Shown here in pieces: positions 37,879-46,522 of a stretch of DNA of 64,000 bases. This DNA is from Bradyrhizobium sp. S69 (GTDB lineage: Bacteria > Pseudomonadota > Alphaproteobacteria > Rhizobiales > Xanthobacteraceae): the NCBI RefSeq assembly GCF_009766005.1, contig NZ_LMUK01000024.1:274441-338440 (forward strand), written 5' to 3'. Below the pieces are notes generated by a model. It worked only from the letters and a program-made list of their open reading frames with translations, did not search any database and was not told the origin of the DNA. A program made the position numbers and the translations under genes. Each line of letters begins with the position of its first letter. Within the stretch, counting starts at the first letter, position 1.

Positions 37879-38862
37879 TTGACACCGAGACTTTTGATTC
37901 TCATCTGTTTCTTCCTCATGCTGGCGCCGGCGGTTGCGGGAGAGGACCTGCGAAGCGACCTCAAGGCGGCGCCTGGGCAGCTCTCGCTGACGGCGACCAA
38001 CGATGCGTTCGACGAATTATGCCGCCGCATCGGACCGTCCGATCCCGTCGCAACTGTGTCCTTGCACCGGACCTTCCATGATGATTTCGACGAGCATCCC
38101 CTGGCGCATGGCAAGTGGGAGCCTCATTATGCCGGCGGCGCCGCGTGGCCGGAAGCCCGCTACTGGGGCGGAGACGGCTCCGATTTCAAGCGCAAGACCA
38201 CCTACAATGGCGAACAGCAGATCTATGTCGATCCACGCTATGCCGGACGGGGATCGACGCCGCTCGGTCTTGATCCGTTCAAGGTTCAAAATGGCATTCT
38301 GTCGATCGTCGCCAGCCGCATGCCGCCCGAACTGAGATCGGTGCTGTTCAATAATGAATACACATCGGGCATCCTGACCACACAGAATTCGTTTTCGCAG
38401 AAATACGGATATTTCGAAATCCGCTCGAAGATACCGATCGGGACCGGCGTATGGCCGGCGTTCTGGATGCTCGCCAATGATGGCGGCTGGCCTCCCGAAA
38501 TCGACGTCATGGAAGGCCGCGGGCAGGAGCCCGGCGACCTCGTGATGACGACGCATTGGCGGACCAGGCCCGCGGGCTCCGTGGAATCCTGCGGCATGGA
38601 CTTCCTGCGCCCGGACGCGTCGGTTAATTTTCACGACTATGGCGTGCTGTGGCAACCGGACCGCATCATCTACATGATCGACCGGCGGCCGGTGTCGGAA
38701 ATCAAGGTCCCGGTCGGCTTCGACGACCCGATGTACATGATTGTGAACCTTGCAATGGGCGCGAAGAATTTCCAGGGCGTCGGATTTGTCGACGGCGAAT
38801 CCCCTGACACGGTCGCCTTCGAGATCGACAGGGTTACCGTCTATCAAATTGACCCGAATTAA
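37879..38862 (+). CDS. Exported glycoside hydrolase family 16 protein (beta-glucanase-like)
   Basis: A 327-residue protein. The signal peptide LLILICFFLMLAPAVAG precedes a GH16 jelly-roll domain whose catalytic motif is EIDVME, with nucleophile Glu207, Asp209 and acid/base Glu212. TSGILTTQNSFSQKYGYFEIRSKIPIGTGVWPAFWML is the typical strand before it. GH16 enzymes cleave or transfer beta-1,3(-1,4)-glucans, carrageenan and similar chains. The start is a TTG at 37879 unless translation begins at the ATG coding residue 14. A GH1 gene follows 45 bases downstream. Confidence 0.87.
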   Translation: MTPRLLILICFFLMLAPAVAGEDLRSDLKAAPGQLSLTATNDAFDELCRRIGPSDPVATVSLHRTFHDDFDEHPLAHGKWEPHYAGGAAWPEARYWGGDGSDFKRKTTYNGEQQIYVDPRYAGRGSTPLGLDPFKVQNGILSIVASRMPPELRSVLFNNEYTSGILTTQNSFSQKYGYFEIRSKIPIGTGVWPAFWMLANDGGWPPEIDVMEGRGQEPGDLVMTTHWRTRPAGSVESCGMDFLRPDASVNFHDYGVLWQPDRIIYMIDRRPVSEIKVPVGFDDPMYMIVNLAMGAKNFQGVGFVDGESPDTVAFEIDRVTVYQIDPN

Positions 38863-38907
38863 TCCGTGTGCTCGGATCGATATCCAGAAAGCTGACGGGG
38901 GCAGGCA

Positions 38908-40380
38908 ATGTTCGGTGAGTTCTCGCGTCGGCAATTTGCCCGCCTGGCCGGCCTTTCGGCGCTTGCAATGACCACGGCGCCGGCGAAGTCGGCGGACGAC
39001 GGGGCCAAACCGGCCATCGACCGGCATGCCGCGGCCAAATTCCCCGAAGGCTTCCTGTGGGGCACGGCCACCTCGGCCTACCAGATCGAGGGCGCCGTCC
39101 ATGAGGACGGAAGGGGCCCGTCGATCTGGGATACTTTTACCCGTGTGCCGGGCAAGATTTCGGATCACAGCAACGCCGACCGTGCCAACGATCACTATCA
39201 TCGCTACAAGGAAGACGTCGGCCTGATCAAGGCGCTGGGAGCCAAGACCTACCGGTTTTCGATCGCATGGCCGCGGGTTTTTCCGGACGGCGACGGCGCA
39301 CCAAATCCCAAAGGCCTCGACTTTTATGACCGCCTGGTCGACGAACTCCTGAGCAACGGCATCGAGCCGTTCGCGACGCTGTATCATTGGGATTTGCCGC
39401 AGTCGCTGCAGGACAAAATCGGCGGATGGCAGTCCAGCGAGACCTCGCGGGCGTTCGGGAATTACGCAGGGCATGTCGCGGAGCGCTTGAGCGACCGGGT
39501 CAAGAACTTCTTTACGGTCAACGAAGTCGGAAGGTTCCTGAATTTCGGTTACGGATGGGGCATCGATGCTCCCGGGCTCAAGCTGCCGACCGCCGAGCTG
39601 AATCAGGCACGGCACCACGTCGCGCTCGGCCACGGCCTCGCCGTGCAGGCGATCCGGGCCCACGGGCGCGCCGGCACCAAAGTCGGGTTCGCCGAGAATA
39701 TCGCGGCCTGCGTGCCGGCGATCGACACGCCGGAGAACATTCGCGCCACCGAGATCGCGACGCGCGAATTGAATGCGGGCTTCATGGGCGTGGTGCTGGA
39801 AGGCAAATACACCGACGGGTATCTGGAATATGCCGGCAAGGACGCTCCCAAATTCACCTCCGACGAGCTGAAGATCATCGGTTCGCCGATCGATTTCGTC
39901 GGTGTGAACATCTACGCGCCGCAATTTTACGTGGTCGCCAAGGATGGCGCGCCGAGCTTCGACGTGCTGCCTTTCCCGTCTTCGTTTCCGCACATGAAGT
40001 CCGACTGGCTCAGGGTCGGGCCCGAGACCGCCTATTGGGTGCCGCGGATCGTGGCAAAGATCTGGAATGTCGAGACCATCTATATCAGCGAGAACGGCAC
40101 AGCCTCCGAAGACAAGGTGTCCGCCGACGGCAAGGTGTACGATCTCGACCGTATCATGTACTTGCGCAACTATCTGACGCAGTTGCAGCGCGCGACATCC
40201 GAGGGCGTGCCGGTTCGCGGTTATTTCCTGTGGAGCCTGATGGACAATTTCGAGTGGGTATTCGGCTTCGAACAGCGCTTCGGGCTGTACCGCGTCGACT
40301 TCGAGACGCAGCAACGGATCCCGAAACTCAGCGTGTCGTTCTACCATGACGTCATCGCGCGCAATGCGATCGGGGCTTGA
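38908..40380 (+). CDS. Exported GH1 beta-glucosidase with Tat-type signal
   Basis: A 490-residue GH1 protein. The start SRRQFARLAGLSALAM is a twin-arginine signal, unusual for GH1 enzymes, which are mostly cytoplasmic. The barrel contains FPEGFLWGTATSAYQIEGA, LYHWDLPQSL, the acid/base Glu206 in VNEVG (the usual Pro after Glu is Val), and the nucleophile Glu395 in YISENG. It probably removes glucose from oligosaccharides released by the adjacent GH16. GGGGGCAGG precedes the ATG. Specificity is unproven. Confidence 0.9.
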   Translation: MFGEFSRRQFARLAGLSALAMTTAPAKSADDGAKPAIDRHAAAKFPEGFLWGTATSAYQIEGAVHEDGRGPSIWDTFTRVPGKISDHSNADRANDHYHRYKEDVGLIKALGAKTYRFSIAWPRVFPDGDGAPNPKGLDFYDRLVDELLSNGIEPFATLYHWDLPQSLQDKIGGWQSSETSRAFGNYAGHVAERLSDRVKNFFTVNEVGRFLNFGYGWGIDAPGLKLPTAELNQARHHVALGHGLAVQAIRAHGRAGTKVGFAENIAACVPAIDTPENIRATEIATRELNAGFMGVVLEGKYTDGYLEYAGKDAPKFTSDELKIIGSPIDFVGVNIYAPQFYVVAKDGAPSFDVLPFPSSFPHMKSDWLRVGPETAYWVPRIVAKIWNVETIYISENGTASEDKVSADGKVYDLDRIMYLRNYLTQLQRATSEGVPVRGYFLWSLMDNFEWVFGFEQRFGLYRVDFETQQRIPKLSVSFYHDVIARNAIGA

Positions 40381-40407
40381 GCACGCGGCGAACCAACCCG
40401 ATTCCCG

Positions 40408-41472
40408 TCAAGCGATCTTGACGTGTTCGATCGGGTTGACGACGCCGTCGATCAAATTGAGGCCGAGCAGGAATTCGGATGAGAACTGCGTCCGCACCAA
40501 GGGATCGACGACGAGGTCGCGCGCCAGAGCGGCGGCCTCTTCGCGCCGCGCCGCCACCGCTTCGGCAATCGACACCGCCTCGAACCTGAAAGCCGTTCCC
40601 GGCCGCGCCTGGGCCAGCCTGCCGAGGTCGGGGCCGATCACGGTTGCGATCTTTGGATAACCGCCGGTCGATTGACGATCGGCCATCAGGACGATCGGAC
40701 GACCGTCTCCCGGCACCTGGATCGCGCCCATCGCGATCCCGTCGGAGACGATGTTGTAGCCTTTGGCGTGGGTCAGGCGCGGCCCGTCGAGAAAATAGGC
40801 CATGCGATCGGCCTTGATGGAGACGCGCCAGGGCCCCTCGAGAAACGCCGCGATCTGCTCGGCGCTGAAATAGTCGTCCTGCGGACCGAGCACGACGCGA
40901 ATGATTTCGGGCGGCCGATCGAGCCAGGGCGCCGCGATCGCACCGAAGGACAGCGTCGAGCTGCGGGACGGCTCGACGGATAAACGGTCGCCGGTGCGGA
41001 TCGCGCGGCCATCGACGCCGCCAAAGCCGGTCCGCGTGTGGGTGGCGTTGGAGCCGAGCAGTTGCGGCACCACCAGACGCCCCGCGACGGCGAGGTAACA
41101 CCAGGCGCCGCTTTGTCCGGCGCGGATGTTCAGCACGGCGCCGGGCTCGATGGTCAGGACCATGGCGGCCCAAAGCGACGATCGTGGCAGCACGCGCGCA
41201 TCAAGACTGATGGCGAAATCGCCGCCGGCGAGCGCAACGGCCAGCGGTTCGGCTTCGGCGGTAAGCTCGATGCCGCCTAATGAGATTTCGATCGCGGTCG
41301 AACCTGCGGCATTGCCGGCGGCAAGATTGGCTGTTGCGTAAGCCAGCGGGTCCATCGGCCCCGCCGCGGTGACGCCATAGCGCAGATATCCGTGGCGGCC
41401 GGCATCCTGCAGCGTGACGCCGGGCCCGGCCGAAAGCACGCGAAGGGCTGCCTGCGCGGGCACACTGCTCAT
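40408..41472 (-). CDS. pxpC: 5-oxoprolinase subunit C
   Basis: A 354-residue protein of the KipA/biotin-dependent carboxyltransferase family. It begins LRVLSAGPGVTLQDAGRHGYLRYGV and has GAIQVPGDGRPIVLMADRQSTGGYPKIATV, the family marker. With PxpA and PxpB it forms the ATP-dependent 5-oxoprolinase that opens pyroglutamate to glutamate, repairing a harmful glutamine by-product. Its ATG overlaps the end of pxpB by four bases, so it is translated last in the operon. Confidence 0.93.
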   Translation of the reverse strand: MSSVPAQAALRVLSAGPGVTLQDAGRHGYLRYGVTAAGPMDPLAYATANLAAGNAAGSTAIEISLGGIELTAEAEPLAVALAGGDFAISLDARVLPRSSLWAAMVLTIEPGAVLNIRAGQSGAWCYLAVAGRLVVPQLLGSNATHTRTGFGGVDGRAIRTGDRLSVEPSRSSTLSFGAIAAPWLDRPPEIIRVVLGPQDDYFSAEQIAAFLEGPWRVSIKADRMAYFLDGPRLTHAKGYNIVSDGIAMGAIQVPGDGRPIVLMADRQSTGGYPKIATVIGPDLGRLAQARPGTAFRFEAVSIAEAVAARREEAAALARDLVVDPLVRTQFSSEFLLGLNLIDGVVNPIEHVKIA

Positions 41473-42224
41473 GCGGCGCTCTTGCGGGCAACGATCTCGC
41501 CGCTTGCCACGCGCTGCTCCAGCGCCAGAAATGTCGCAGCGTCGATGGCCTCGAATCGCAGATTGTCGCCGGCCTGGAACAGGAAAGCGTCAGCCCTGGC
41601 GACGGCATAGAGACGCTCGGGCGTGCGCCCGATGACATACCAGCCGGTCGGCATCGCAAAGTTGGTGATCACGCAGAGGCCGCCGCCGATCAGTACCGCG
41701 CCGGGCTGATGCGGAGGCCGCGGCGCCGGACGCCTGGAAATAGCGAGCGCCTCGGGCAGGCCACCGAGATAGATCTGGCCGGGCGCAAAGCCGTACATAT
41801 AGATGCGATAGGTCGCCGCCGTGTGCCGGGCAATCAGATCGCCTGGCGTTATTTTCAGCAGTTGCGCCACCTCCTCGATGTCCTCGCCGAACCCGGAATC
41901 ATAGCAACACGGGATGATCCAGTTGGCAGCCAGCGCGGTCCGTGCCGCGGGCACAGCCAGCGCCTTGTGGACGAGGCCGACCAGCGTCTGCCGGTCGATC
42001 TGCAAGGGATCATAATGAATCATCAGGGAGCGATAGGTCGGCACGAACTCCCGTGTTCCCGCCGGAGGATCGGCGCGCAGCGCGGCATCGAGCGCCAGCA
42101 CCCGATCGTTGATGGCGGGATCGACGGTCTCGCCGAATTCGACCACCAGTGCGGTTTCACCGGCGTTCAGAAAGCGCGGGACCGCCGGCGCGATCGCTGG
42201 GTCCGCTGCGACGTGCGGCATCAT
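41469..42224 (-). CDS. pxpB: 5-oxoprolinase subunit B
   Basis: A 251-residue KipI-type protein. FLNAGETALVVEFGETVDPAINDRVLALDAAL, PTYRSLMIHYDPL and GFAPGQIYLGGLPEAL are the family motifs; the C-terminus is of cyclophilin-like fold. It works with PxpC. It overlaps pxpA by four bases (stop and ATG joined) and pxpC likewise. The gene order pxpA-pxpB-pxpC is the usual one in proteobacteria. Confidence 0.93.
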   Translation of the reverse strand: MMPHVAADPAIAPAVPRFLNAGETALVVEFGETVDPAINDRVLALDAALRADPPAGTREFVPTYRSLMIHYDPLQIDRQTLVGLVHKALAVPAARTALAANWIIPCCYDSGFGEDIEEVAQLLKITPGDLIARHTAATYRIYMYGFAPGQIYLGGLPEALAISRRPAPRPPHQPGAVLIGGGLCVITNFAMPTGWYVIGRTPERLYAVARADAFLFQAGDNLRFEAIDAATFLALEQRVASGEIVARKSAA

Positions 42225-42991
42225 TTTCCGCTTGATACGAATGGCCTGAGCGTAACCCCGGCCTGCTCCAACACCCCGCGAACGCGGCTGGCGGTTGCGA
42301 CCGCGTGGCTGGAATCGCCATGGACGCAGACCGAGCGGATCGGCGTCGGCAGATGTTTTCCACTTGCGGTGATCACAGCACCAGCCTCGACCATCGCGAG
42401 CACCCGCGCCGCCGCCTCCTCCGCGCCTTCGATCATCGCGCCGGGCTGGCCGCGCGGGATCAACTGCCCGGTTTCGGTGTAACCGCGATCGGCATAGATT
42501 TCCTGGATCACCTCGAGCCCCAAGGCATCGCCGGCTGCGACCAGTTCGGTCAGCGCGATACCCAGCAGAGGAAGATTGCGATCGACAGCCCTCACCGCGC
42601 GCACCACCGCATCGGCGACGTCGCGCTCCTCGCAGGCGATGTTACCCAGCGCGCCGTGGGTCTTCACATAGCTGATGCGGTGACCGGCATAGGCCGCCAG
42701 CGCCGTGGCGGCGCCAATTTGGTAGGCGATCAGTCTTTCGATCTCGCCGGTCGAGAACGGCAGACGACGGCGGCCAAAACCCCACAGATCGGGAAATCCG
42801 GGATGGGCGCCGACGGCGACGCCGCGCTCGCGGGCAATGGTGAACGTCCGCGCCATGATTTCAGGGTCGCCCGCATGCAGACCGCAGGCGACGTTGGCCG
42901 AGGTGACGATGGCGAGCATGGCCTCATCGTCACCACAGCGATAGGTGCCAAAACCTTCGCCAAGATCGGAATTCAAATCGACATACGGCAT
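42221..42991 (-). CDS. pxpA: 5-oxoprolinase subunit A (LamB/YcsF family)
   Basis: A 256-residue protein. It begins MPYVDLNSDLGEGFGTYRCGDDEAMLAIVTSANVACGLHAGDP, has VGAHPGFPDLWGFGRR and VKTHGALGNI, and ends ITASGKHLPTPIRSVCVHGDS, the complete LamB/YcsF pattern. It is the first gene of the operon; the promoter must lie between 42992 and the cytochrome gene. No regulator gene is nearby. Confidence 0.94.
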   Translation of the reverse strand: MPYVDLNSDLGEGFGTYRCGDDEAMLAIVTSANVACGLHAGDPEIMARTFTIARERGVAVGAHPGFPDLWGFGRRRLPFSTGEIERLIAYQIGAATALAAYAGHRISYVKTHGALGNIACEERDVADAVVRAVRAVDRNLPLLGIALTELVAAGDALGLEVIQEIYADRGYTETGQLIPRGQPGAMIEGAEEAAARVLAMVEAGAVITASGKHLPTPIRSVCVHGDSSHAVATASRVRGVLEQAGVTLRPFVSSGK

Positions 42992-43022
42992 CGCTGCTCC
43001 TTGCTTGCGCGATTGGCGCTCA

Positions 43023-43631
43023 TTACCTGCGCTGCTTCCGCGGCAGCATGCGGCTCATGACCTCATCCCGTTTGGCGAAGACGTGCCAAGCCACCGCTGC
43101 AAGATGCGTGCAAAGCAGAGCAACAAAGCTCCAGCCGACCCAAAAATGAATGTCTTCGCCAAACCGGGCCAGCGCCTCGTTGCGGGCAAGCAACCGCGGC
43201 CAGGAGAAAAGGCCAAACCAGGGCAACGAATAACCGCCCGCGGCCGAGTAGATATATCCTGATATCGGCACTGCGAGCATCAAACCATACAACCCAAAAT
43301 GCCCGAGCCGGGCGCCAAGGTGCACGAGTCGGCTCAGAGCTGCATGGTACGGCGGTTCGCCCACGACAAATCGATAGGCCAGCCTGAGCGGAACCAGCAC
43401 AAGCACCGTCATGCCAAGGGACTTGTGAATGTCCAACAGCTCCTTGCGCGGCGAAGTTCCCGGCGGCAAGAACGAGGCGTAGATCCCGAGCATCATCGCA
43501 ACGATGATGAAGACCGCCATCGTCCAGTGAAAGCCCCTCTGGGCGCCGTCATAGTTGAATTGGCGGCCGGAATCCGGGATTTCATCGTGGCGGATATTTT
43601 GGCGATCGGCAGCCGACATGCCCGCGATCAT
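43023..43631 (-). CDS. Cytochrome b561 family membrane protein
   Basis: A 202-residue protein with four membrane helices. Haem-ligand His candidates are in RGFHWTMAVFIIVAMMLGIYA, LLDIHKSLGMTVLVL, HFGLYGLMLAVPISGY and FWVGWSFVALLCTHLAAVAWH. It probably accepts electrons from quinol and passes them to a periplasmic acceptor or superoxide. The start could be ATG 43631 or 43619. It ends 31 bases before pxpA on the same strand, so it may be the first gene of that transcript. Confidence 0.85.
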   Translation of the reverse strand: MIAGMSAADRQNIRHDEIPDSGRQFNYDGAQRGFHWTMAVFIIVAMMLGIYASFLPPGTSPRKELLDIHKSLGMTVLVLVPLRLAYRFVVGEPPYHAALSRLVHLGARLGHFGLYGLMLAVPISGYIYSAAGGYSLPWFGLFSWPRLLARNEALARFGEDIHFWVGWSFVALLCTHLAAVAWHVFAKRDEVMSRMLPRKQRR

Positions 43632-43726
43632 TGGCACAGAGCGGAGGTCCTGCTCAAGTGCGTTTTGGGAATACCCTGACGGCAGCGACGCCGGACGCCG
43701 ACGAGAATGGCGTCGAGCTCCAACGT

Positions 43727-43810
43727 CGTCGTTGCGAGCGCCAGCGAAGCAATCCAGGGGCCGCAAAGAAAGAGTGGATTGCTTCGTCGCAAGGGCTCCT
43801 CGCAATGACG
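43727..43810. repeat. Inverted-repeat element, CGTCATTGCGAGG family, copy A
   Basis: It runs CGTCGTTGCGAGCG, then AGCGAAGCAATCCA and its complement TGGATTGCTTCG, and ends CGCAATGACG. Related copies are at 55465-55546 and 60988-61082. Confidence 0.75.
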
Positions 43811-43859
43811 GCTGAAATGTCAGAGATCATCCGCTTCACTTCACCCTCCCCCTCCAGGG

Positions 43860-44425
43860 TAGGGTGAAGAAAGCACACTTCCGCATTCTCGCGGCACGCT
43901 GCGCCCGAGGTTTGCAAATTCGTTCGCCCCAAAAAGAAGAGGGCGCAGGCGACCCTCAAGAGAGGGCGCAGGGAAGACCGGGTGCGCGCTGCACCCGCGG
44001 TCTCATGTGCAAAGGTAGATAAAAAAACGCACATGAGCATACAGGTTCAGCGGAAGCAGCCCGGCCTTCCCTGCGCAATGGTGTTACGGCTTATATCGTG
44101 CTCTCCCCGGCGAGACCTGGCTTGTTTGTCACCGTCGTTCCCAAGGAGCGTGAGCTTCTTAGGAATTTGACACCAGCCATTGGGGCGTCAGGACCACACG
44201 ACTTTGCCGTCCGCACTAGCCGCGCTCGTCAGTCGCAGCTTTTGCGTCCATCGCTCCCCGACCCGCGTTTCGTGACGAATGCGCATACGCCCCTCTGGTG
44301 GGACGGGATGGCACAAGAAGTGAAGCTGATTTGCCTTCGCGATCAAGCGCAACCGCTGCGACACATTGGCACGACGGGCAAATCAGCAAAATGCTGTCAA
44401 GATTTATTTTTCGGATGCGACGCAT
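43860..44425. repeat. Degenerate intergenic block, probably a dispersed repeat, with a spurious-looking frame
   Basis: This 560-base stretch holds no supported gene. A frame open from 44098 would read MLSPARPGLFVTVVPKEREL and continues into the repeat at 44430, which shows that it is not a normal gene. From memory, closely similar blocks recur between genes in Bradyrhizobium genomes, so I call it a dispersed repeat of unknown kind. No transposase remnant was recognised. Confidence 0.45.
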
Positions 44426-44429
44426 GCTG

Positions 44430-44538
44430 CGTCATCCTGAGGAGCGCGCCGTCTTCGGCGAGCCTCGAAGGATGGTGTTCAGCACAGTGCGCGCGGCCAT
44501 CCTTCGAGGCTCGCAAGAGCTCGCACCTCAGGATGACG
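44430..44538. repeat. Nested inverted-repeat element, copy B
   Basis: The outer ends CGTCATCCTGAGG and CCTCAGGATGACG, with the same inner pair AGCCTCGAAGGATG / CATCCTTCGAGGCT, match copy A at 9513-9647 but without the extra 25 or so bases there. It ends 12 bases before the enoyl-CoA hydratase stop. Confidence 0.85.
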
Positions 44539-44549
44539 GCAGCACCGGC

Positions 44550-45323
44550 TCAGTTCGACAATTTCGTGAAATCCGGCGGACGGCGCTCGGCGAACGCGGC
44601 GAATGCTTCGGCAGCCTCCGGACTAGTCAGGCGCTGCCGGAAGAGTTCGCTTTCCTCTGACATCTTCAGTGCAATTTTCTCCTGCTCGCGCATCAGCTTT
44701 TTGGTCGCGCTCAGCGAGCCGGCCGGGCGCTTGGTCAAGGTCACGGCGGCGGCCATCGCCTTCTGCCTTACCTCGGCCGGCGGCAGCACCGCGTTGGCGA
44801 GGCCGCAGGCAACCGCGGTCGCCGCATCCATTGGCTCTCCCAGCGCGAACATCTGATAGGCCCTGACATGGCCGATGCGCGTCGGCAGCAGCCAGCTTGA
44901 GGCAGCCTCAGGGACCAGCGCCAGATTGACGAACGGCGTAATCAGGCGCGCGTTGTCGGCGAGATAGACCAGATCGCAATGCAGCAGCATCGTCGTTCCG
45001 ACGCCGACCGCATTGCCCTGCACCGCCGCGATCAGCGGTTTTGTCATTTTGCCGAGGTTTCCGATGAAGCGGAAAGCAGGGCTGTCCTCGCTGTTCCTGC
45101 CGTTGGCTTGCGCGGCGAAGTCGGCCAGATCGTTGCCGGCCGTGAAACTGTCGCCTTCGCCCTGGAACAGCACCACCTTGATGGCGCTATCAGTTTCGGC
45201 CCGTTCGAGGTTATCCGACAGCGCATCGTACATTGCGCCGGTCAGCGCGTTCTTCTTTTCCGGGCGTTGCAGCGTCAGCACCAGGATGCCGTCGATCAGT
45301 TCAGCTTTGACGTGCTCATTCAT
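44550..45323 (-). CDS. Enoyl-CoA hydratase/isomerase family protein
   Basis: A 257-residue crotonase-fold protein. LTLQRPEKKNALTGAMYDAL, FQGEGDSFTAGNDLADFA and AVQGNAVGVGTTMLLHCDLVY are the oxyanion-hole and CoA-site segments. It is a paralogue of the protein at 327-1088. Place at the left end of the catabolic cluster suggests a beta-oxidation-like step there, though it may be separately transcribed: 60 bases without repeats separate it from the flavin oxidoreductase upstream on the same strand. Confidence 0.88.
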   Translation of the reverse strand: MNEHVKAELIDGILVLTLQRPEKKNALTGAMYDALSDNLERAETDSAIKVVLFQGEGDSFTAGNDLADFAAQANGRNSEDSPAFRFIGNLGKMTKPLIAAVQGNAVGVGTTMLLHCDLVYLADNARLITPFVNLALVPEAASSWLLPTRIGHVRAYQMFALGEPMDAATAVACGLANAVLPPAEVRQKAMAAAVTLTKRPAGSLSATKKLMREQEKIALKMSEESELFRQRLTSPEAAEAFAAFAERRPPDFTKLSN

Positions 45324-45383
45324 CGGATCAAGTCCTTGACCGTGGAAGCATTATATTGAGCGCCATATCTTGAAAGCGATGGG

Positions 45384-46394
45384 TCAGGCGACGGCGCGCG
45401 CCGCTGTTTTAGTCACGGTGCCGTCCAGGAATCCAGTCAGCCGCTGGCGAATGATGTTTTCGGCATCCGCCATGGTGCGATCGATCAGTTCCTTGACGGT
45501 CGGAATGTCATTGATCAATCCGACCACCATGCCGCAGCTCCAAGCGCCCGCATCCATCTCGCCGTCGATCATCACCTTGGGATAGACGCCGGCGACTTCA
45601 TCGAGGATGTCCTCGATCTTGAGCGCCTTGCCCTTTTCCCGCTCGATCTCGATCAAGCGGTCGACACCCTTGTTCTTCAGCACCCGCTCGGTGTTGCGAA
45701 GCGCGCGCATCACCAGCCGCGTGTCCAGTTCGGTCGCATCGAGGATGGCCTGCTTGACGTTGGCGTGGACCGGCGCCTCCTTGGTGGCGATGAAGCGTGT
45801 TCCCATGTTGATGCCGCTGGCGCCGAGCGCGAGCGCTGCGACCAGGCTGCGCGCATCGGCCATGCCGCCCGAGGCCACGAACGGGATTTTCAATTCATCC
45901 GCAGCGCGCGGCAGCAGGATCATGTTCGGCATGTCGTCTTCGCCGGGATGCCCGCCGCATTCGAAACCATCGACGCTGACCGCATCACAGCCGATCGCCT
46001 CGGCCTTCAGCGAATGCCGCACCGAGGTGCATTTGTGAATGACTTTGATGCCGGCGGCCTTGAGCGCCGGCATATATTGCTCGGGGCTGCGGCCGGCGGT
46101 TTCGACGATCTTGACCCCGCCCTCTTTGATGGCGGCGATGTATTCCGGATATGGCGGCGAGCTCAGCATCGGCAGGAAGGTGAGATTGACCCCGAACGGC
46201 CGGTTCGTCATGTCGCGGCAGCGCGCGATCTCCTTGGCCAACAGCTCCGGCGTCTTTTGCGTGAGGCCGGTGATGATGCCGAGGCCACCGGCGCTCGAGA
46301 CCGCCGCTGCGAGCTCGGCAAACCCCACATAGTGCATGCCGCCCTGGATGATCGGGTGCTCGATACCGAATAATTCCGTGATCGCCGTTTTCAT
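45384..46394 (-). CDS. FMN-dependent NAD(P)H oxidoreductase of the nitronate monooxygenase family
   Basis: A 336-residue TIM-barrel FMN protein. It starts ITELFGIEHPIIQGGMHYVGFAELAAAVSSAGGLGIITGL; VDGFECGGHPGED and VASGGMADARSLVAALALGASGINMGTRF bind FMN phosphate. The family includes nitronate monooxygenases, FabK-like enoyl reductases and IpdC-type enzymes of steroid ring C/D breakdown. A neighbouring thiolase, acyl-CoA dehydrogenases and SDRs make an acyl-CoA substrate more likely than a nitroalkane, but this is inference. AGGAG precedes the ATG at 46394. Confidence 0.87.
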   Translation of the reverse strand: MKTAITELFGIEHPIIQGGMHYVGFAELAAAVSSAGGLGIITGLTQKTPELLAKEIARCRDMTNRPFGVNLTFLPMLSSPPYPEYIAAIKEGGVKIVETAGRSPEQYMPALKAAGIKVIHKCTSVRHSLKAEAIGCDAVSVDGFECGGHPGEDDMPNMILLPRAADELKIPFVASGGMADARSLVAALALGASGINMGTRFIATKEAPVHANVKQAILDATELDTRLVMRALRNTERVLKNKGVDRLIEIEREKGKALKIEDILDEVAGVYPKVMIDGEMDAGAWSCGMVVGLINDIPTVKELIDRTMADAENIIRQRLTGFLDGTVTKTAARAVA

Positions 46395-46407
46395 GAAAGC
46401 TCCTGCC

Positions 46408-46513
46408 TCTAGAGCCTTTTCCGTTCCGATGGAATCGGAACGGGGCTCTGGTCTTTGTTTTGACGCGTTTTCTTCACGCGAACCGGTAGCCACTTCGCTT
46501 GAAAACGCTCTAG
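46408..46513 (+). repeat. Two-module dispersed repeat, copy B
   Basis: A complete 106-base copy. The hairpin AGAGCC...CCGTTCCGAT / ATCGGAACGGGGCTCT is followed by GACGCGTTTTCTTCACGCG and AACCGGTAGCCACTTCGC, and it ends GAAAACGCTCTAG. Both ends carry CTCTAG. It separates the flavin oxidoreductase from the thiolase. Confidence 0.88.
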
Positions 46514-46522
46514 CCGCGTGGA

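Noticed and set aside
38017..40347. 776-codon minus frame across GH16 and GH1 genes
   Set aside because: It bridges two genes and their gap, and both GH families have full catalytic motifs on the + strand.
43727..44538. Insertion sequence or CRISPR-like array in the repeat-rich zone
   Set aside because: Repeats are few, unequal and palindromic, with no regular spacers, no transposase frame and no clear target duplications.
44098..44856. 252-codon + frame before the enoyl-CoA hydratase
   Set aside because: It passes through a palindromic repeat and into the antisense of a real gene; probably not translated.
45384..46394. Naming the FMN enzyme as nitronate monooxygenase
   Set aside because: The family also includes enoyl reductases and IpdC-type enzymes, and the neighbours are acyl-CoA genes; a specific name is not supported.
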